Source: Mesaphorura yosii
Lineage: Eukaryota; Arthropoda; Collembola; Poduromorpha; Tullbergiidae
DNA length: 64,000 nucleotides
Direction of reading: 5' to 3'
Assembly (NCBI GenBank): GCA_009869945.1
Contig: WIXG01000017.1
Coordinates: 186,001-250,000, forward strand
Both the position numbers and the translations under genes were made by a program. The notes under the pieces are model-generated. The model saw only the letters and a list, made by a program, of their open reading frames with translations, was not told where the DNA came from and did no database searches. Position 1 is the first letter of the stretch; every line of letters begins with the position of its first letter. Shown here one piece after another: positions 1 through 12,500 of the stretch.

Positions 1-1086
1 AAACTATTGAAGATGAGCTTATGCAGGACCCGGTGGGGCTTAACCTACTTTATCTCCAAACAGCTTGTGATATCGAGGCGGGTTGGATTTCAATTCCAAA
101 GGAATCACTCAGGACCTTATGCGCGCTGGAGAGCGAAGGGAAGAAAAGAGATGTAAGTCAAAAGCTTTTACGCGTCTCGAAACCTTGAATTCATATAGAT
201 GCACTTAATTTTATTCCTAGTATCTGGACATTGCACGGAACCTTAAATTTTACGGAACAATCAAATTCATAAACTGCGACACCAGTTTTCCTGCGCCTTC
301 CACAATTGTCGATATCTACGTTGGATACAGAGAACTGACCTTCATGACTTCCTCAAAAGACACAATCATGTTCAAGATTACAAGAATCAAGTCGTGGCGA
401 TTCACATTGCATCAAGTGAGCTTTCCATATTTAATTACACGTTTCACGTGCTGTGCATTGCACAATTTTAAGCCAATTCTTCTTGTGTTGTGGGTTCAAC
501 AGGATGTTGATGGGCCATACAAAGCTGAGCTCTCATTCGAATTCCTCCACAGTAAAAACTTGCTCAAGTGGATTTCCATAGAGTCTGAACATACCTTACT
601 TATCAATTTATGTCTACAAGAGATTGTGACGGAGATGGCCGCCAAGCAGTACCCGAACCAGATGATCACCACCGCCGTATGTTTTCCAAGTATTTAATGC
701 TGCAGCTGGAGCAGGAGCTAATTACTAATTAAAGACGATGTACACGGTACTCTTTCTTGCAGCCAACCCGGGCCAGCAGTTTTCCTAATTGTTACTACCT
801 CCGTAAGGACGGAGAGCACGTGCCAATCAAAGACGAGATAATCAGCAACAGCAATAGCAATAGTACTTCAGGAGCAATCTCTGGGTCTGCATCTGCATCG
901 GCGTCTTCGTCGTCATCTTCCTCAATGCATGACATTCCACGTAGTAATAGCAGCGTCTCGGCCGGAAGTGCGCACTACACGGCTCGCCCGGCGCTGAGCA
1001 AATCGTTCTCTACGGAAAGTGACAAGAAACAGGAGCACTTCTTGGAGAACAGCGTGTTTGCCGGCATCGGAGACGACGATCTGTAA
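1..1086 (+). CDS. Snx17: Sorting nexin 17 (C-terminal part; 5' end outside window)
   Basis: Exons 1-152, 221-415, 503-676 and 763-1086, all with GT-AG introns and consistent phase, give 280 residues of a protein that begins before the window. The visible part is the SNX17/SNX27/SNX31 FERM-like module: a segment around DIEAGWISIPKE, then ARNLKFYGTIKF, ITRIKSWR and FEFLHSKNLLKW, followed by a serine-rich linker and the diagnostic C-terminus FAGIGDDDL, which matches the FEGIGDEDL-type end of vertebrate SNX17. In the family the N-terminal PX domain binds PI3P on early endosomes, and the FERM-like module binds NPxY cargo such as integrins and LRP1; the C-terminal tail engages the Retriever recycling complex. 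The PX domain would lie upstream of base 1. A poly(A) signal follows at 1242. The identification rests on recognised motifs and the unusual C-terminus. Confidence 0.9.
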
Positions 1087-1241
1087 TCCAATCTGACCGA
1101 CGAACGACCGGTAATCTCTTTTCTTTCACTGGTACTAAAATAGTTATTAGTTTAGATATTAGACGTTACATCGCACTTCCACTTCGTATTTTTCTATAAA
1201 CGAACCGTGAGCCCTGATCCATCTTTTTAATGAATGTTTTA

Positions 1242-1247
1242 AATAAA
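1242..1247 (+). terminator. Poly(A) signal of Snx17
   Basis: AATAAA lies 156 bases after the Snx17 stop codon. The opposite-strand signal of the next gene lies about 40 bases further on, so the two transcripts end almost back to back. Confidence 0.7.
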
Positions 1248-1283
1248 ATATACGTTGGAATTCGAGTAAACGGCAAAAAGCAG

Positions 1284-1289
1284 TTTATT
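1284..1289 (-). terminator. Poly(A) signal of the secreted orphan gene
   Basis: TTTATT on the plus strand reads AATAAA on the minus strand, about 40 bases after the stop codon at 1327. Confidence 0.65.
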
Positions 1290-1326
1290 TCATGGAGCGT
1301 ATCAAACACATGGCAATCAATTGCAA

Positions 1327-1847
1327 TTAATATTTCGTAATCTTGTCTGTCAACTCATTCAATTTACGCCCGGCCCAATTCTTCAGGCGGATGTACCACG
1401 GCTTCTTTTCATTCTTCTCCTGAACGTGTTGCACGTCCTCTTTGGTGATGGTGCCCTTGTGCCCTGCCTGCTCGGCCTCCTGTGCCAACTGATTCTCGTA
1501 AACGTTCAGATCCTGGCCAAATTGGTTTAGCTCCTTATCATTCAAGTCTTCGGTGATGACGCCAGGATTCTGTTCAGCCTGTTCCACTGCGAGTTGGACG
1601 AGTTCGCCTTCGTCGGCGCCACCCACGCCTGCGACCTGCTCTTGGCTTGGGACGTGTCCTTCGAATTGCTCGACATCGCCCTAATTTTTTATGATTAGTC
1701 AGAGTTGGAATAATAAATATTTCATTAAGATTGATTAACCTGCTGCTGCTCTTGGAATTGACGTTTCGAGACGTAGCGTGAGTTTGTACTCAGCACGAGC
1801 GTACACAAAAGTGCCCAAATTGCGAATTGTTTCAGTGAAAATGCCAT
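1327..1847 (-). CDS. Small secreted protein, family not recognised
   Basis: Two exons (1740-1847 and 1327-1680, minus strand) joined in phase give 153 residues. The start at 1847 is chosen because it is followed at once by a clear signal peptide (MAFSLKQFAIWALLCTLVLS), whereas the longer open frame upstream adds an unlikely leader. After the signal comes a short basic stretch with a KR pair, a glutamine-rich patch (QFQEQQQ) at the exon end, then a long charged, E/Q/N-rich helical-looking region and a basic amphipathic C-terminus rich in W, K and R. The mature part has no cysteines, so it is not a disulfide-stabilised peptide. It could be a secreted structural or neuropeptide-like product; the KR pair is not enough to claim prohormone processing. 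It sits tail to tail with Snx17. I do not recognise a homologue. Confidence 0.7.
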
Positions 1848-2216
1848 TTTGCGTAAATTCGAGATCACGCCAAGAAATGCAGCAACGCTGATGAACTCAA
1901 TGTCAAGCTGAGTTGTTTCCAACCATTGCAAGCTCGTTTTGCCAAAAATTTTCAACCACAACATCCGTGAACCCGTTTTCCTTATTAAATGAATGGTTTA
2001 ACTGCTTGCAGCTCGCGCATTACCGCACATGAGAAAAGTCGAATTCTGGGAATTATTTTGCCGGAAGCGGAAAGCCAAAGCCAAGTGATCAAATTCCTGT
2101 GCTTAATGTAAAAATTGTCGATTTTATTTAAAACGAGGTAAAATCATACATGCGTACTGTAAGAAATTGAATGATTTTTTTTACATGAATGCTGTGACTT
2201 AACACTAAACACGGCG

Positions 2217-2222
2217 TTTATT
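2217..2222 (-). terminator. Poly(A) signal of Cir1
   Basis: TTTATT (AATAAA on the minus strand) lies 25 bases beyond the Cir1 stop codon at 2247, so the 3' UTR is very short. Confidence 0.55.
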
Positions 2223-2246
2223 ACTTAGCAGCTAGAGAACGATAAA

Positions 2247-5232
2247 TTAGCGCGACTTCAATGATTTATGCTTTCTGTCCGACCGATCTGTGGAACGGTC
2301 TCTGCTTCTCCGGCGATCGTGCTTGCTGCTGCGGTCGTGATGCCTTTCCTTGTCTTTATCTTTCTTCTCCTTATCGTGATGCTTTGACTTCTTGGATTTC
2401 TCTTTCCGGTCTTTGTCTTTGCTATGTTTCTTCGACTTTTTTGATTTCTTCTCAAGCTTCTCGAGTTTCCTAAGAACAAAACTTTTTAATTAGCCTCTAC
2501 AAAGTATTAAGAAAGCAGATCATCAGAAAAATCTGTCGACTTACTTCAATAGTTTCAGCTTTTCCTTCGTGGTCAGGGTCTTCAAGAACTCCATGTCAGG
2601 GTCGCCTGTTTTCTCAACTTCTTTTGCGAATAAATCATCATCGGACTCATTGTCGAGAAGTTCTTGGTTTGGTGCGGGGGCATTTTGCCTCACTCCTAGC
2701 ACACTTTGCTTCATGGCGAGCCCTTCTTCTCTCATTTTGTGCATCAAGAGCAAAGGGTCCATTTCAACCCCGCTCAAGTCTCCAGATTGACCACGTAATG
2801 GGCATTCCCGATCTGGTAAACAAAGAAACAAAAAATTAATGAATTTCAAACACAGGCATGTCATGTGGTGTGCACCAAATGCTTTGGAATTTTTCTCACC
2901 TGTATTAATGTGCCCCCATTTGTGGCATTTGATACATCGAACATTTCGCACTTGAATACCGAATGGTTGATCACGAATTTCTTCATCGCCTTTGCAGTAG
3001 CTAAAACCAAAAGTAAGTAAGTAAGTTGAAGTAAGTTAGTCAAAAACGGGTGTAACGGTAACAATGGACCATGAGTAATTAAAGCTTAAGCTTACTCTTC
3101 TCTCGGGGCGTTGAATTTTCTCTGCCATTCGAATTTGAATTCAGGTTCGCCATCTTCTCTCTCCCTTTCTCGTTTCGTACCTGGAGGTGGTTCGTACAGG
3201 AAATTTACGCTCAGCTTTTCTTTACTTTCTTTACTCAGAAGAGCTCTGGAAAACAGAAAATTCTATTTATTAGTTCATTCATACGTCATCATATTTCGGG
3301 TGTGCTCTTTCATTTAAGTCTTATGTAAGCGAAGTCATAATGTCATGATTGCAACCGATGTGGGTGGCTGAATACTGAATACCGAAAGTCTGAATAACAA
3401 GATCCGAGCTCATGTTGGTTAAATCAACAGCACGGCAAGTTCAATTGCATTCTGGGCAAGTACTTATACTTAAGAACTTAATTGAAATAAAATACATAAG
3501 TGCCTGGTGCTTCTAATTTCGAGGGCGGCACTCGAACGGGTTAACGTTCAATATTACGTAACATGGAAGACCTTCATCGAAGCGTTTTAGTTCTGAACAC
3601 GAAATCCCATTATACCTTTAATCATGTGCACAATTTACGTAACAGCAAAAAAATTGGCTATCACTTAACAGTAGCAATAATACGGCAATGCCACGTTGAA
3701 ATTTGTCTCATCAGTCTACAAATAAAGAGAGGAGCACATAGTTTCGTGTCAGTAAATCGGTCCGCGGTTCCATTCTTAACATGGCCTGCATGGGTTCAAT
3801 CGGATTCTACTTCATTTTGGCGGCTGGAGTGTACTTTCTTTACAAGTACATCAAGTCAATTCTCCTGCAGCGAAAATTGTAAGGTCCAAAACAAATAAGA
3901 TCACGATTAATGAGAAATTACTCTAATAATTGCTGTATACTTTATTTTAAAGAGCACGATGGAACAATACGCCGAAAGACCTGGTGATTCTTCACCGGTT
4001 CCCGAATGCCGTACAACTTCCAAATGGTTCTCCCTTTGTTTTGAAAGTTCAGACGTATCTTCGCATGGCAAACATTAAAAACAAGGAGGATGAAGTGGAC
4101 TGGTTCGGACCCAAAGCCAAGTGTCCTTGGATTAGTCTGAACGGTCAGCATGTCGGTGATTCAGAACTCATCATAAAATTCCTCAACAAGTAAGTAAAAG
4201 CGGCCAGCGGCCCGTAATGAAAACGCTACTGTGAATATTTACAAAATTGACGAACTGACCCTTGAACAACAGAAAATTTGAGAAAAATCTTGATGCTAAG
4301 CACTCCGAGGAAAAATTGGCCATCGCAGCGTCAGTCAGGATCATGCTGGAAGAACACGCATTTTGGTAAATGGAAATTCTTTCTTACTTTGGAAAAGATA
4401 GAAGACTTAATTGCATTGTAGTGCATTACAATCATTCTAAATTCTTGCAGGGGCCTTGCGTTAGACAGATTTGTTTTCACCAGATCGCTTACAAAACTAT
4501 TGAAAAATGCATCAATCTTCATCCACGTTTACGGGCGAATTATCATAGGTCGCAACATCAAGAAGCAAACCTTCTATCACGGCATCGGACGACATACCGA
4601 GCAAGAGATTGTCGAGTTGGTGTCAAAAGATTTGCGAATTGCTTCAAAAATTTTGGGAACAAACAAATTCATAATTGGCGATGAACCATGCGTGGATGAT
4701 TGCGCAATTTTTGGCATGCTAGCGCAGTGTCTTTGGGGGTTGCCAGGTTCACCTTACGAAAGACTTGTGAATGGTAAGTTACAAGCGCCAGGTCTCAGAA
4801 TATAACGAATAACCTTCGCCTTATTGCCCTAACCCTCTGATTGACAAATTAGATGAGCTCGTCAATTTGAAGCAATACTGCCTTCGCATGAAGGAGAAAT
4901 TCTACCCAGATTGGGAACAATGCTTGATGAAATGAACGGACAATAATTTGAGAAGTGCTGAATGGAAATGAAAGGCGAACGAAGGTGATTTGTTATGTGT
5001 GTGTAACAGTATTCAGTTGTGAATAAGTTCAATGAATAAAATCATTTTTGATTAAGAAAACTTACTTATTGTTGTAAAGATCTTGTTCTTTCTCATACTG
5101 GACTCGCAATTCTTCCTGTCGTTTCTTAGCAGCTTCTGTTTTCTGTTGAGCCATCCATACCCTCTTCAGATTATCTCTGGATGCAGGGTGGAAAAACTTC
5201 TTGCACATGAAATTGTTGAAACCTTTCCCCAT
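2247..5232 (-). CDS. Cir1: CBF1-interacting corepressor 1 (CIR1)
   Basis: Five coding exons in order: 5066-5232, 3096-3245, 2900-3000, 2545-2812, 2247-2469; 302 residues, all in phase. The N-terminus [19 protein letters not shown] is the conserved CIR N-terminal domain. It is followed by [16 protein letters not shown], the invariant block [20 protein letters not shown] (a CxxC...H...C zinc-knuckle-like motif that continues into DREC), [15 protein letters not shown], and a lysine/serine/arginine-rich tail. In vertebrates CIR1 bridges CSL (CBF1/RBPJ) to SAP30-HDAC complexes and also binds splicing factors; the basic RS-like tail fits a nuclear speckle role. A 5' UTR intron is likely at 5296-5391 (donor and acceptor both visible). 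The first coding intron is about 1.8 kb and contains a complete gene on the other strand. Confidence 0.93.
3781..4935 (+). CDS. fax: Failed axon connections (fax/FAXC)-like, GST-fold membrane protein
   Basis: Five exons (3781-3878, 3953-4189, 4273-4365, 4451-4773, 4853-4935) give 277 residues. Residues about 5-26 form a hydrophobic membrane anchor ([18 protein letters not shown]). A thioredoxin-like N-terminal GST domain follows ([20 protein letters not shown], then [20 protein letters not shown]), and then an all-helical GST C-domain with the family signature [11 protein letters not shown] and [17 protein letters not shown]. The family (Drosophila fax, vertebrate FAXC, related to metaxins) was named for a genetic interaction with Abl in axon guidance; no GST activity is established. 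The whole gene, including its poly(A) signal at 5035, lies on the opposite strand within the first coding intron of Cir1. Confidence 0.92.
5035..5040 (+). terminator. Poly(A) signal of the fax-like gene
   Basis: AATAAA lies 100 bases after the fax-like stop codon and about 25 bases before the antisense Cir1 exon 1 splice donor, so the nested transcript ends just short of the host exon. Confidence 0.7.
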
Positions 5233-5295
5233 CTTGAAGGCGTCTCGGTCTCAAGATAACGATAAACACCAACGATCGACTCAAATTAATAAAAC

Positions 5296-5391
5296 CTGAA
5301 ATTAAACACGCACATAAGTGTTATTGAACAACGTACTAGATCTTAAACGTAACCGTTCCCCAAATTAAATATAAAATGCAACAATTCTTAC
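5296..5391 (-). other. Probable 5' UTR intron of Cir1
   Basis: On the minus strand there is a donor (AAG|GTAAGAA at 5391) and an acceptor (AATTTCAG at 5296) about 60 bases upstream of the Cir1 start codon. No coding sequence lies around it, so it would remove part of the untranslated leader. Confidence 0.5.
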
Positions 5392-5399
5392 CTTAATAA

Positions 5400-6531
5400 A
5401 TATCCAGAAGAGCACAAAGCTGAATTCACTGATTTGACACTTTACTTAACTGGTAATTAAAACGGAGACGGAATTAATTTATTGAAATTATTCAATGAGT
5501 AAAAGTAACCGTTTGAATTCTTCAGATTCGAAATAGAATGAAATACTGTACTTCAGTTGATTCGACTTCTGTAAGAACTACTTTCAAGTAGACGCGGGCA
5601 CGTGACGGCAATACGCAGTACAGCCACAGCGATTTTAGTAGGAAAACAGCATGACTCACGCCTACAACCAATGGACTATTTAATTGCATTTCCATTGTTA
5701 TAAGGAATTATCGGTGCTAACTCCTGATTTTGGATTCTGTGCCCCAATTAGCCAATTACGACAAGTGCCAAGGTCGTTTTCCGAGATTCAGTTTATTCTC
5801 ACATAATCGTGCGTACGCGTTGAGATTACAAAACAAACGATTCTAGTCGTATTTAACTTAAACTATTCACGTAGTAGTCGTGTAGCGCAGCGTAACGTTA
5901 AATTAAGTTGGTTAAAGCGTCTTAGAAAACACGTCACTAGTAAAACATTTATAATATCGACACAAGATTAATCGTCAACAGAATTCAAAGATCTCAACAA
6001 TTAAACTATAAAAATCACATAATTTCTTTCAACTGAGCACAAAAGATGATGAATGATGAGAAAATGATTGAGAACACCTTAACTAATGGTTATGCTTAGT
6101 AACGGCAGAAATGATGAGATTCGGAAGTTCTATACTTGAGATTTCTGCGAAGAAGCCATTCACAATTCACACTATCGAAGAGCACACAGTCACATCGAGA
6201 CTCTTATTCTAAGTCAATCGTAATACTTACAGATACAGACAAGATTGAGATTATGTACAAAAAAGTTGAGATTAAGGTTAGAGACTAAATTACGTATAAT
6301 CATGGCATGCATGTACTTGCACTAACGAAGCTGCTGCCGCTGTCACGTATCGTATCGCCAGAATGTATGCTAGAACTTGTACTTCGTATTGTTCGTATTA
6401 ACATTATCATTCACTGCGTCTGATTCTGATTGCTCAGTCGATTAATCTTAAAAGGTAAACCGCATAATCCTATGGTGTCATTACTAGTCCTTAGACGTAT
6501 GGTAATGGTGAAGAGTTTGAATTAACTATCA
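5400..6531 (-). other. iRhom 3' UTR and Cir1 upstream region, no coding sequence seen
   Basis: AT-rich sequence with no credible reading frame. The minus-strand AATAAA at 5792-5797 (TTTATT on plus) is the first good poly(A) signal after the iRhom stop codon, implying a 3' UTR of about 750 bases. The remainder (about 5400-5775) would hold the Cir1 promoter. Confidence 0.5.
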
Positions 6532-9500
6532 CTATGTTATGAAATTAATTCCAGTTCCCGATGGCCTGAAATGAAAGGAAGAGAATCGTCAGAAGTTGTT
6601 GCAGGTTGTTGGAAACGTGGAGCACCGTATTAAACTGCTGCTGCAACGTACCTGAGATCAATTTCCTGTTCAGCACAGAATTCTTGCGTGAACGGTAAAC
6701 AGTTAAACAGTCGACATATTTCACAATCCCCGAATCCGGCGTAGAAAACAATTATCAGTGTTATAAGAATAGTGCAGAAACCACCTAAGCATATCAATAC
6801 TTCCAACCATTTCCTGCGGCAGACAAAAACAATTGCGTCATTATGGGCTCTGAAATGAAGTGCAGTGCACCGAATGCTAGGTACCTGTACGAAGAATATT
6901 TTCCAAACGCGATGTAAGGCATGAGAGCATGTGAAAGAAGAAAGCCAGCGGCAAACCCGACGACATGTGCAAAGTTGTCCACCCACGGCAAAAATCCCTG
7001 AACACAAAGTAAGGATTAGGAAATTGACAGTTCATATCAATGCAAAGGAGAGGAGCATTCTGGCGTTGCTTACCAGAAGAAAGAGTCCTCCAGTGACGAT
7101 CACCATTTTGCCAAGAGCCTGCCAAGGCCTTCGTAACATGCCCCACATATGAAGCAACTCAACCAGCAAGCATGCCATCAAGCCATATTGCCCTCCGCCC
7201 GGTCCCACCTGAAGATACAAATGCATTCAGGTTATGAAGGTTAAGTCCGCGTCGATTTCATTCTATTGTGCATTGAATGCGTACCTCTGCTCGGTGTGGT
7301 TCCAATAAAACACTACCCAAGTTCCCGGCAAGGCCGGAGCCCAAGTAAATTATTGAGATCCTCAACGGTCCGGCTAATTTTTCTGCAAGTTCGTAGAGTC
7401 AAACAAAATTGTTAAAATGTAAGTCCTTCCGATTTCTGGTTAATGAAAGATTCTTTTTACCTAAATCTCGCAGTATAAACCAATGGAATAAAAGCGTGAC
7501 GCATATATGAATGAGACCAGCGTGAAGAAATAACGATGAGATCAGACGATAAAATTGGTCCGGACTTTCATAAGCTAAAATCAAACAAAAAGCAATCAAA
7601 TAGGTTGGCATATAGTTGAACTTTTAACGAATGTCCAATACTCTTCCCGGATTCTGGGTTTCAAGTTAATCTTTGTTAATGTTAAAAGTTACTTACCTAA
7701 AAATGGAAACATTCCACACACATCCTAAAACCAAATACAGAAACATTAGCTAACCAGCTTAATCTTAATTCTCTTCATTAATGCATGATATTTTATGTTT
7801 CCCAAACCTGAAGGCAAGAAACTTGAGAACAAAGAGATGCTTCTTCGTGGAAGTATCCGCTGACAAATCGACAGTATTCTCTCGTGGTTATAACACATCG
7901 GGCATGAATTCCGATGCAGCATGGATGGCCAATGACTTCGCACACCTGAACATGGGAAACGGAAACCAAATACTTAACCAAATGTTCAAGAATCTAAACA
8001 TGTCCTTATTCCGATGCTTACCATGTGCTCAGCAGTTTTATCTTTGATCGACATTCCTCCTAGGCCACGCGTTTTTCTACAAATTGGCCATTTGGTAATG
8101 TCGTCAGGCCACTCGTAAGGAGCAATGGATGCAGGTGCTTCACAGAATCTGCGAATTCGAAAATGCAGGGTTGCAGAAAATAAACCCAAAGCTTCAATAA
8201 AAGCACGAGAAAACTCTTAGAATCTTACTTCGGATCCAAGCCACAAACCGAACCCGAAATCCTTCCACCCGGAACTTCTTTTCCAGTCCATTTCTTCCAA
8301 GTTGAAAGAAGACCCTGAAAGGTAAAGTGTCATTAGCACAAGAAAGGAAGCACAACGGAGATTAAACCAAACTTTTCAAATCAACCCATAGATTTTTGAT
8401 TTGATCAAATGATCAAATCAAATCTCCCTCAAAACTGTTTCATAAAATCACTACGAAATTATAAATTAGTCTTTCAAACTCATAAACTACGGCTACGTGA
8501 ACTGAAATCGTGACAGTCGCAACTAGCAAACACTCAAGTGAAGATTTGTCACACAGACTTACTGATCTGCTAACTCCCTTAATCTTTTGTAGCATGGAAT
8601 TAATGACAAATACAAATTAGTACACGATTATCTGCTTTGATATCAAGTAAATATGATGGTCACTTACGGAGCACTCATTTCTTGACGACTGAACACATCC
8701 AGAATTATCATTTCGTATGCAGCACGCTGTCTGACGCTCGGAGTCTCGAGTTTCCACAATTCGTCTATAAATTTTCTCGTCTCTCCTCATGCAAGGAGCG
8801 TATTTCGCACCCAAATGAATCAAATCACTCTGTGAAAGGAGACAAAGATTAATTTCCATGATTTCTGCCGACTTTCGAGACAAGGCTAGTCAGCTTACGG
8901 CAGAAGGACCAATCCAAAAGTTGGCAGGCTGCACAATTTCCATTTGTTGCAAAGACAGCGAAGTGACGAGAACCAGCGAAGACTTTCTGTGAAGGTCAAA
9001 TCCCACTGGCGCTAATCCGTAAGTTATCATCGAAACGATGAGAATAATCACTTGGACTAAATAAATGAGAAGAAATAAAGACAAGTTAAATGAAGTCCGA
9101 TCTATTACTAATAAATTCCATAAGTAACTCACCAATCGAGACCCAATAAGTGAAATACGGCCTAAAGTCTTCGTACTCGTCGATTAATGCTAGCTTGGTG
9201 ATTGTGCTCGTGGGTTGTCTCAAACCCTGGCGAAACTGTTGTCGTTCAGAATTGTCTAATACTCTACTTAATAATTGCGTCGACACTCGATTCGAAAGCA
9301 AATGCCCAAGTCCGCCACTTCCGCTGCTGCCTTGATGGCGAGCGATTCTCCAATGCAAACCTCGCCCGGGTGGCTGAAGCTGGTGTGAAGAATTTCTTGG
9401 ATTCTCTTCGAGGTCATCGAAAAACAATTCTTGTGGCGAAATGGTGACGTTTGGTGGCAAGTCGGAGAGAGTGACTGGAGTTATGGACCTGCTCTTGGTT

Positions 9501-12500
9501 CTATTTCGTGACATTTGGCTGTCCAATGGAACCCTTCCTGGAGTTGTCGAACCTGCTCCTGGATTCGTGTCGGAGCCTACACAAAGAGAAAAATCGACTG
9601 GTTAAAAAGTAATTTCATAATTAACTTGCGAATTCTGGCTTACCGCATCCCGCGCCAGCCGCAACTCGTTGGCCAGTTCGTCCGAATCGAAGTGCCTAAA
9701 ATATGCACGCAATAAGGTTAGTTAAGTAAAGGCAGGAGAGGAGAAAATCTTGGTGCCAGGTTAATTGAGCCTAACCCAAAAAATCCATCGTATGAGATTC
9801 CAGTACACAACGAATACGTGATCCTTCTTCCTGGTTCGTTTACTTCGTCCACTAGCACCGCCTCTGCTCGCATTTGTCCCGGTTGACGATCTCGGATGGT
9901 GATGGTGGTCCATCCGCGGAATACGTCCGCCGACACCGTCAGATTGGTCTTGAGGTGGTTGGTACGGACTTGGCGGCGGCATGGAGTCCACATTTCGCTC
10001 GGAATATCGTCTAGATGCAAACCGCTTTCGTCGAGACAGCCACTCCTCCTGTTTTTTTACAAAATACGAAGCGTAAGAACCAAAACTATCTACTCATTGT
10101 TGTTCGGCGTCCTCCCTTTTTAGGGAATAATCATTGTGTTTCCAAACGTTGTGCTAAAAATTTGGTAAATTCGTTTTGTTTCGTGGGACTGATTTGGAGA
10201 TTTTACTTAAAGAACTAAGGAAAATTCTAGGCGTCCAGACAGTGCCCTTCCTGACGCACACGTGCTTAAGGGTCTATGGACAGGTTCCTAGTACCAGAAG
10301 TACCAGTACATGATGCAATCATCAACGTGCATGCTTTTGCTTGAGACTTTCGGAAGAAGAGGCATTAGCTTAGTCAGCATATTACTTTATCCTGTTTCAC
10401 TGCTACAGCGTGGTGAAAACGAATTTAAGAAAATTTAAAACGTTCATTCAATCCAGAGGTTATTTATAGTACAGCATGAAAAAGAAGCATGGTCACTTCA
10501 CAGTGTAGTGGTAGAAAGAAGGAGCACCATGAGCCGTCCCCTAAAGCCATTGCTACACCAAGCACGCTTGCGATGATCTATTCCAATGCGATTCCTTCGT
10601 AACATATCTCGGGAACAATTGTCTAAGAACAATTATCTGGAAACAATTTGCTGGGAACATTTATCTGGATACAATTTGCTTAGAACATTGAACAAAATGT
10701 CTACGGAAAATTTCCCTGAGAACAACCAAATATAAAGAGTAAACGAAATCCTTTGCATTGAAAACTCCCGTTTGGAATTTACCTTTAAATCTTCGCCACC
10801 TTCCACGAGTCCAAAGAATGTTTTCATCTCATTCCTCATGTATTGCTTGACTGCATTCCACTTGCTATTCGTGTGCTGTCGATGCTGATACTGATGATAG
10901 TTGCTTGAAAGACCGGAGCCTGCTCCACCGGTGAGGTGCTTGGGAATTCCACGGTTCGAACACACTCCACTTCCACTTGGGCCGTGATGCCCACCACCGC
11001 TGTTGTTGCTGCAGCCGCCACCATTCCCACTTCCTCCTGCACCACTTCCATGATAATTTCTTCGTGGTGACGGAAGCAAATTGTTTCCAGAATTTCTCCT
11101 AAGTTTAGAAGATTCATCAACATCGTCTTCAATTACGAAAGTGTCTGGAATCATCTTGTTTGATTTGATGTCAACACAAATTAAGAGCTTTTGCTGCAAC
11201 TAAGGACTTAGGCCGCTGTCTAGACTTTCTTATCTCTGTCATACTAGTAAAACGAACTCCGCAAAATTGCCGTCTTAGACGTTCAAATCAGTCATGTTAG
11301 TAAATGCTAAGGTTAAAAATCAGTAAGTCTGTGTATTAAAAATGTAAACAGTGAGTAGTGAGGAAGGAATTTGAGTTTGACTCGCGGTCTTTATAAATTA
11401 ATTCGTCAACTGAAGGTTGAGACGACTGAGCTAAACAAGGCAAGAAACAAAGCTTTCATGAAACTAACCATGAGCTTGGTCCATAATCGCCTCCTGAATG
11501 TCTGACCACGCACGACGTCGGGAGCAGGTCTGGAACTCCACCAGAAAGTGCAGGCGCTGCAATTGACATGGAGCCATTGTTGATGGTACCACTCAGCGAA
11601 ATTCTCCTTTGCTGCTGCTGCGTTTGTTGTTGCTGCTCACGCTCAGAGCCAGAATTTGAACCCGAACTCAAGAGTGACCATTGTTCAGGCAGTTGTGTCG
11701 TCATTACGCCCTTGTCAAACATTTCCACGATCGGGGTGGGTGAGAAAGGTTGATGGCTCGAGGCTTTGTTTACGGTCGATGATGGTGTGATCTCGGTTAT
11801 CTTGAACTTTGGTTTGATCGGCGTTACTTGCGAATTAATGCTTTGGCAAAGAGGATCCGACGAACTTCCGAGTTCGATTGTAGTCTTGATTAGCGTTGAA
11901 GTCTGATTGCTGCCAGTGCCCGAAGAATTTGAGGCGCCTAGCCCAGATGATTGTTGTTGCGATGCAGAAGAGGCTGGGGACGACGTTTGTATGTCGGTGA
12001 TGAATTTGATTCTGCAAAGGAACAGGGCGTATTGAGCAAAGATCTACCGTATTATGACAATCATTTGATTACTGATTACCTTGTCCCCATTGAATTATTG
12101 CTTTCAATTCCGGAACTTAACTGGCCAATAATTCCACTGTTATCGAGTCGAATGAGCGAAATTGACCGGTCAATAAATGGCGTATGTTGTGCGTGTGAAT
12201 GTTGATGATGATGCTGAAGCGCAGGAGGCGAATTTGATCGTGGAATCATCGACGAATTTCCGCTTGAGGAACCACCGCTCCCAAGTTGTAATGCTGACGA
12301 CGAATAAATCCTCGGTTCGTCAAGTCGGAGCATCGACGCCGTCTGACTGCTGTTGTGTGATTGTTGAGATGGAGAAAGCCCGACGTTCGATCTCATGTAA
12401 ATTGCCGACGGGTGCTGGTGCAGATTGTGCTGCTGCTGGTGATGGTGGCTCACGGAAGAGGCGGATGATGGAAGATAATGCTGATGATGCTGGCTCGTTG

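Noticed and set aside
1725-1964. Longer N-terminus for the secreted orphan, starting at 1964
   Set aside because: The extra leader is not signal-like, while the internal ATG at 1847 is followed directly by a standard signal peptide.
9762-10020. Alternative reading frame of the iRhom fifth coding exon
   Set aside because: It reads well internally, but only the other frame joins the previous exon in phase and yields the conserved [13 protein letters not shown] motif.
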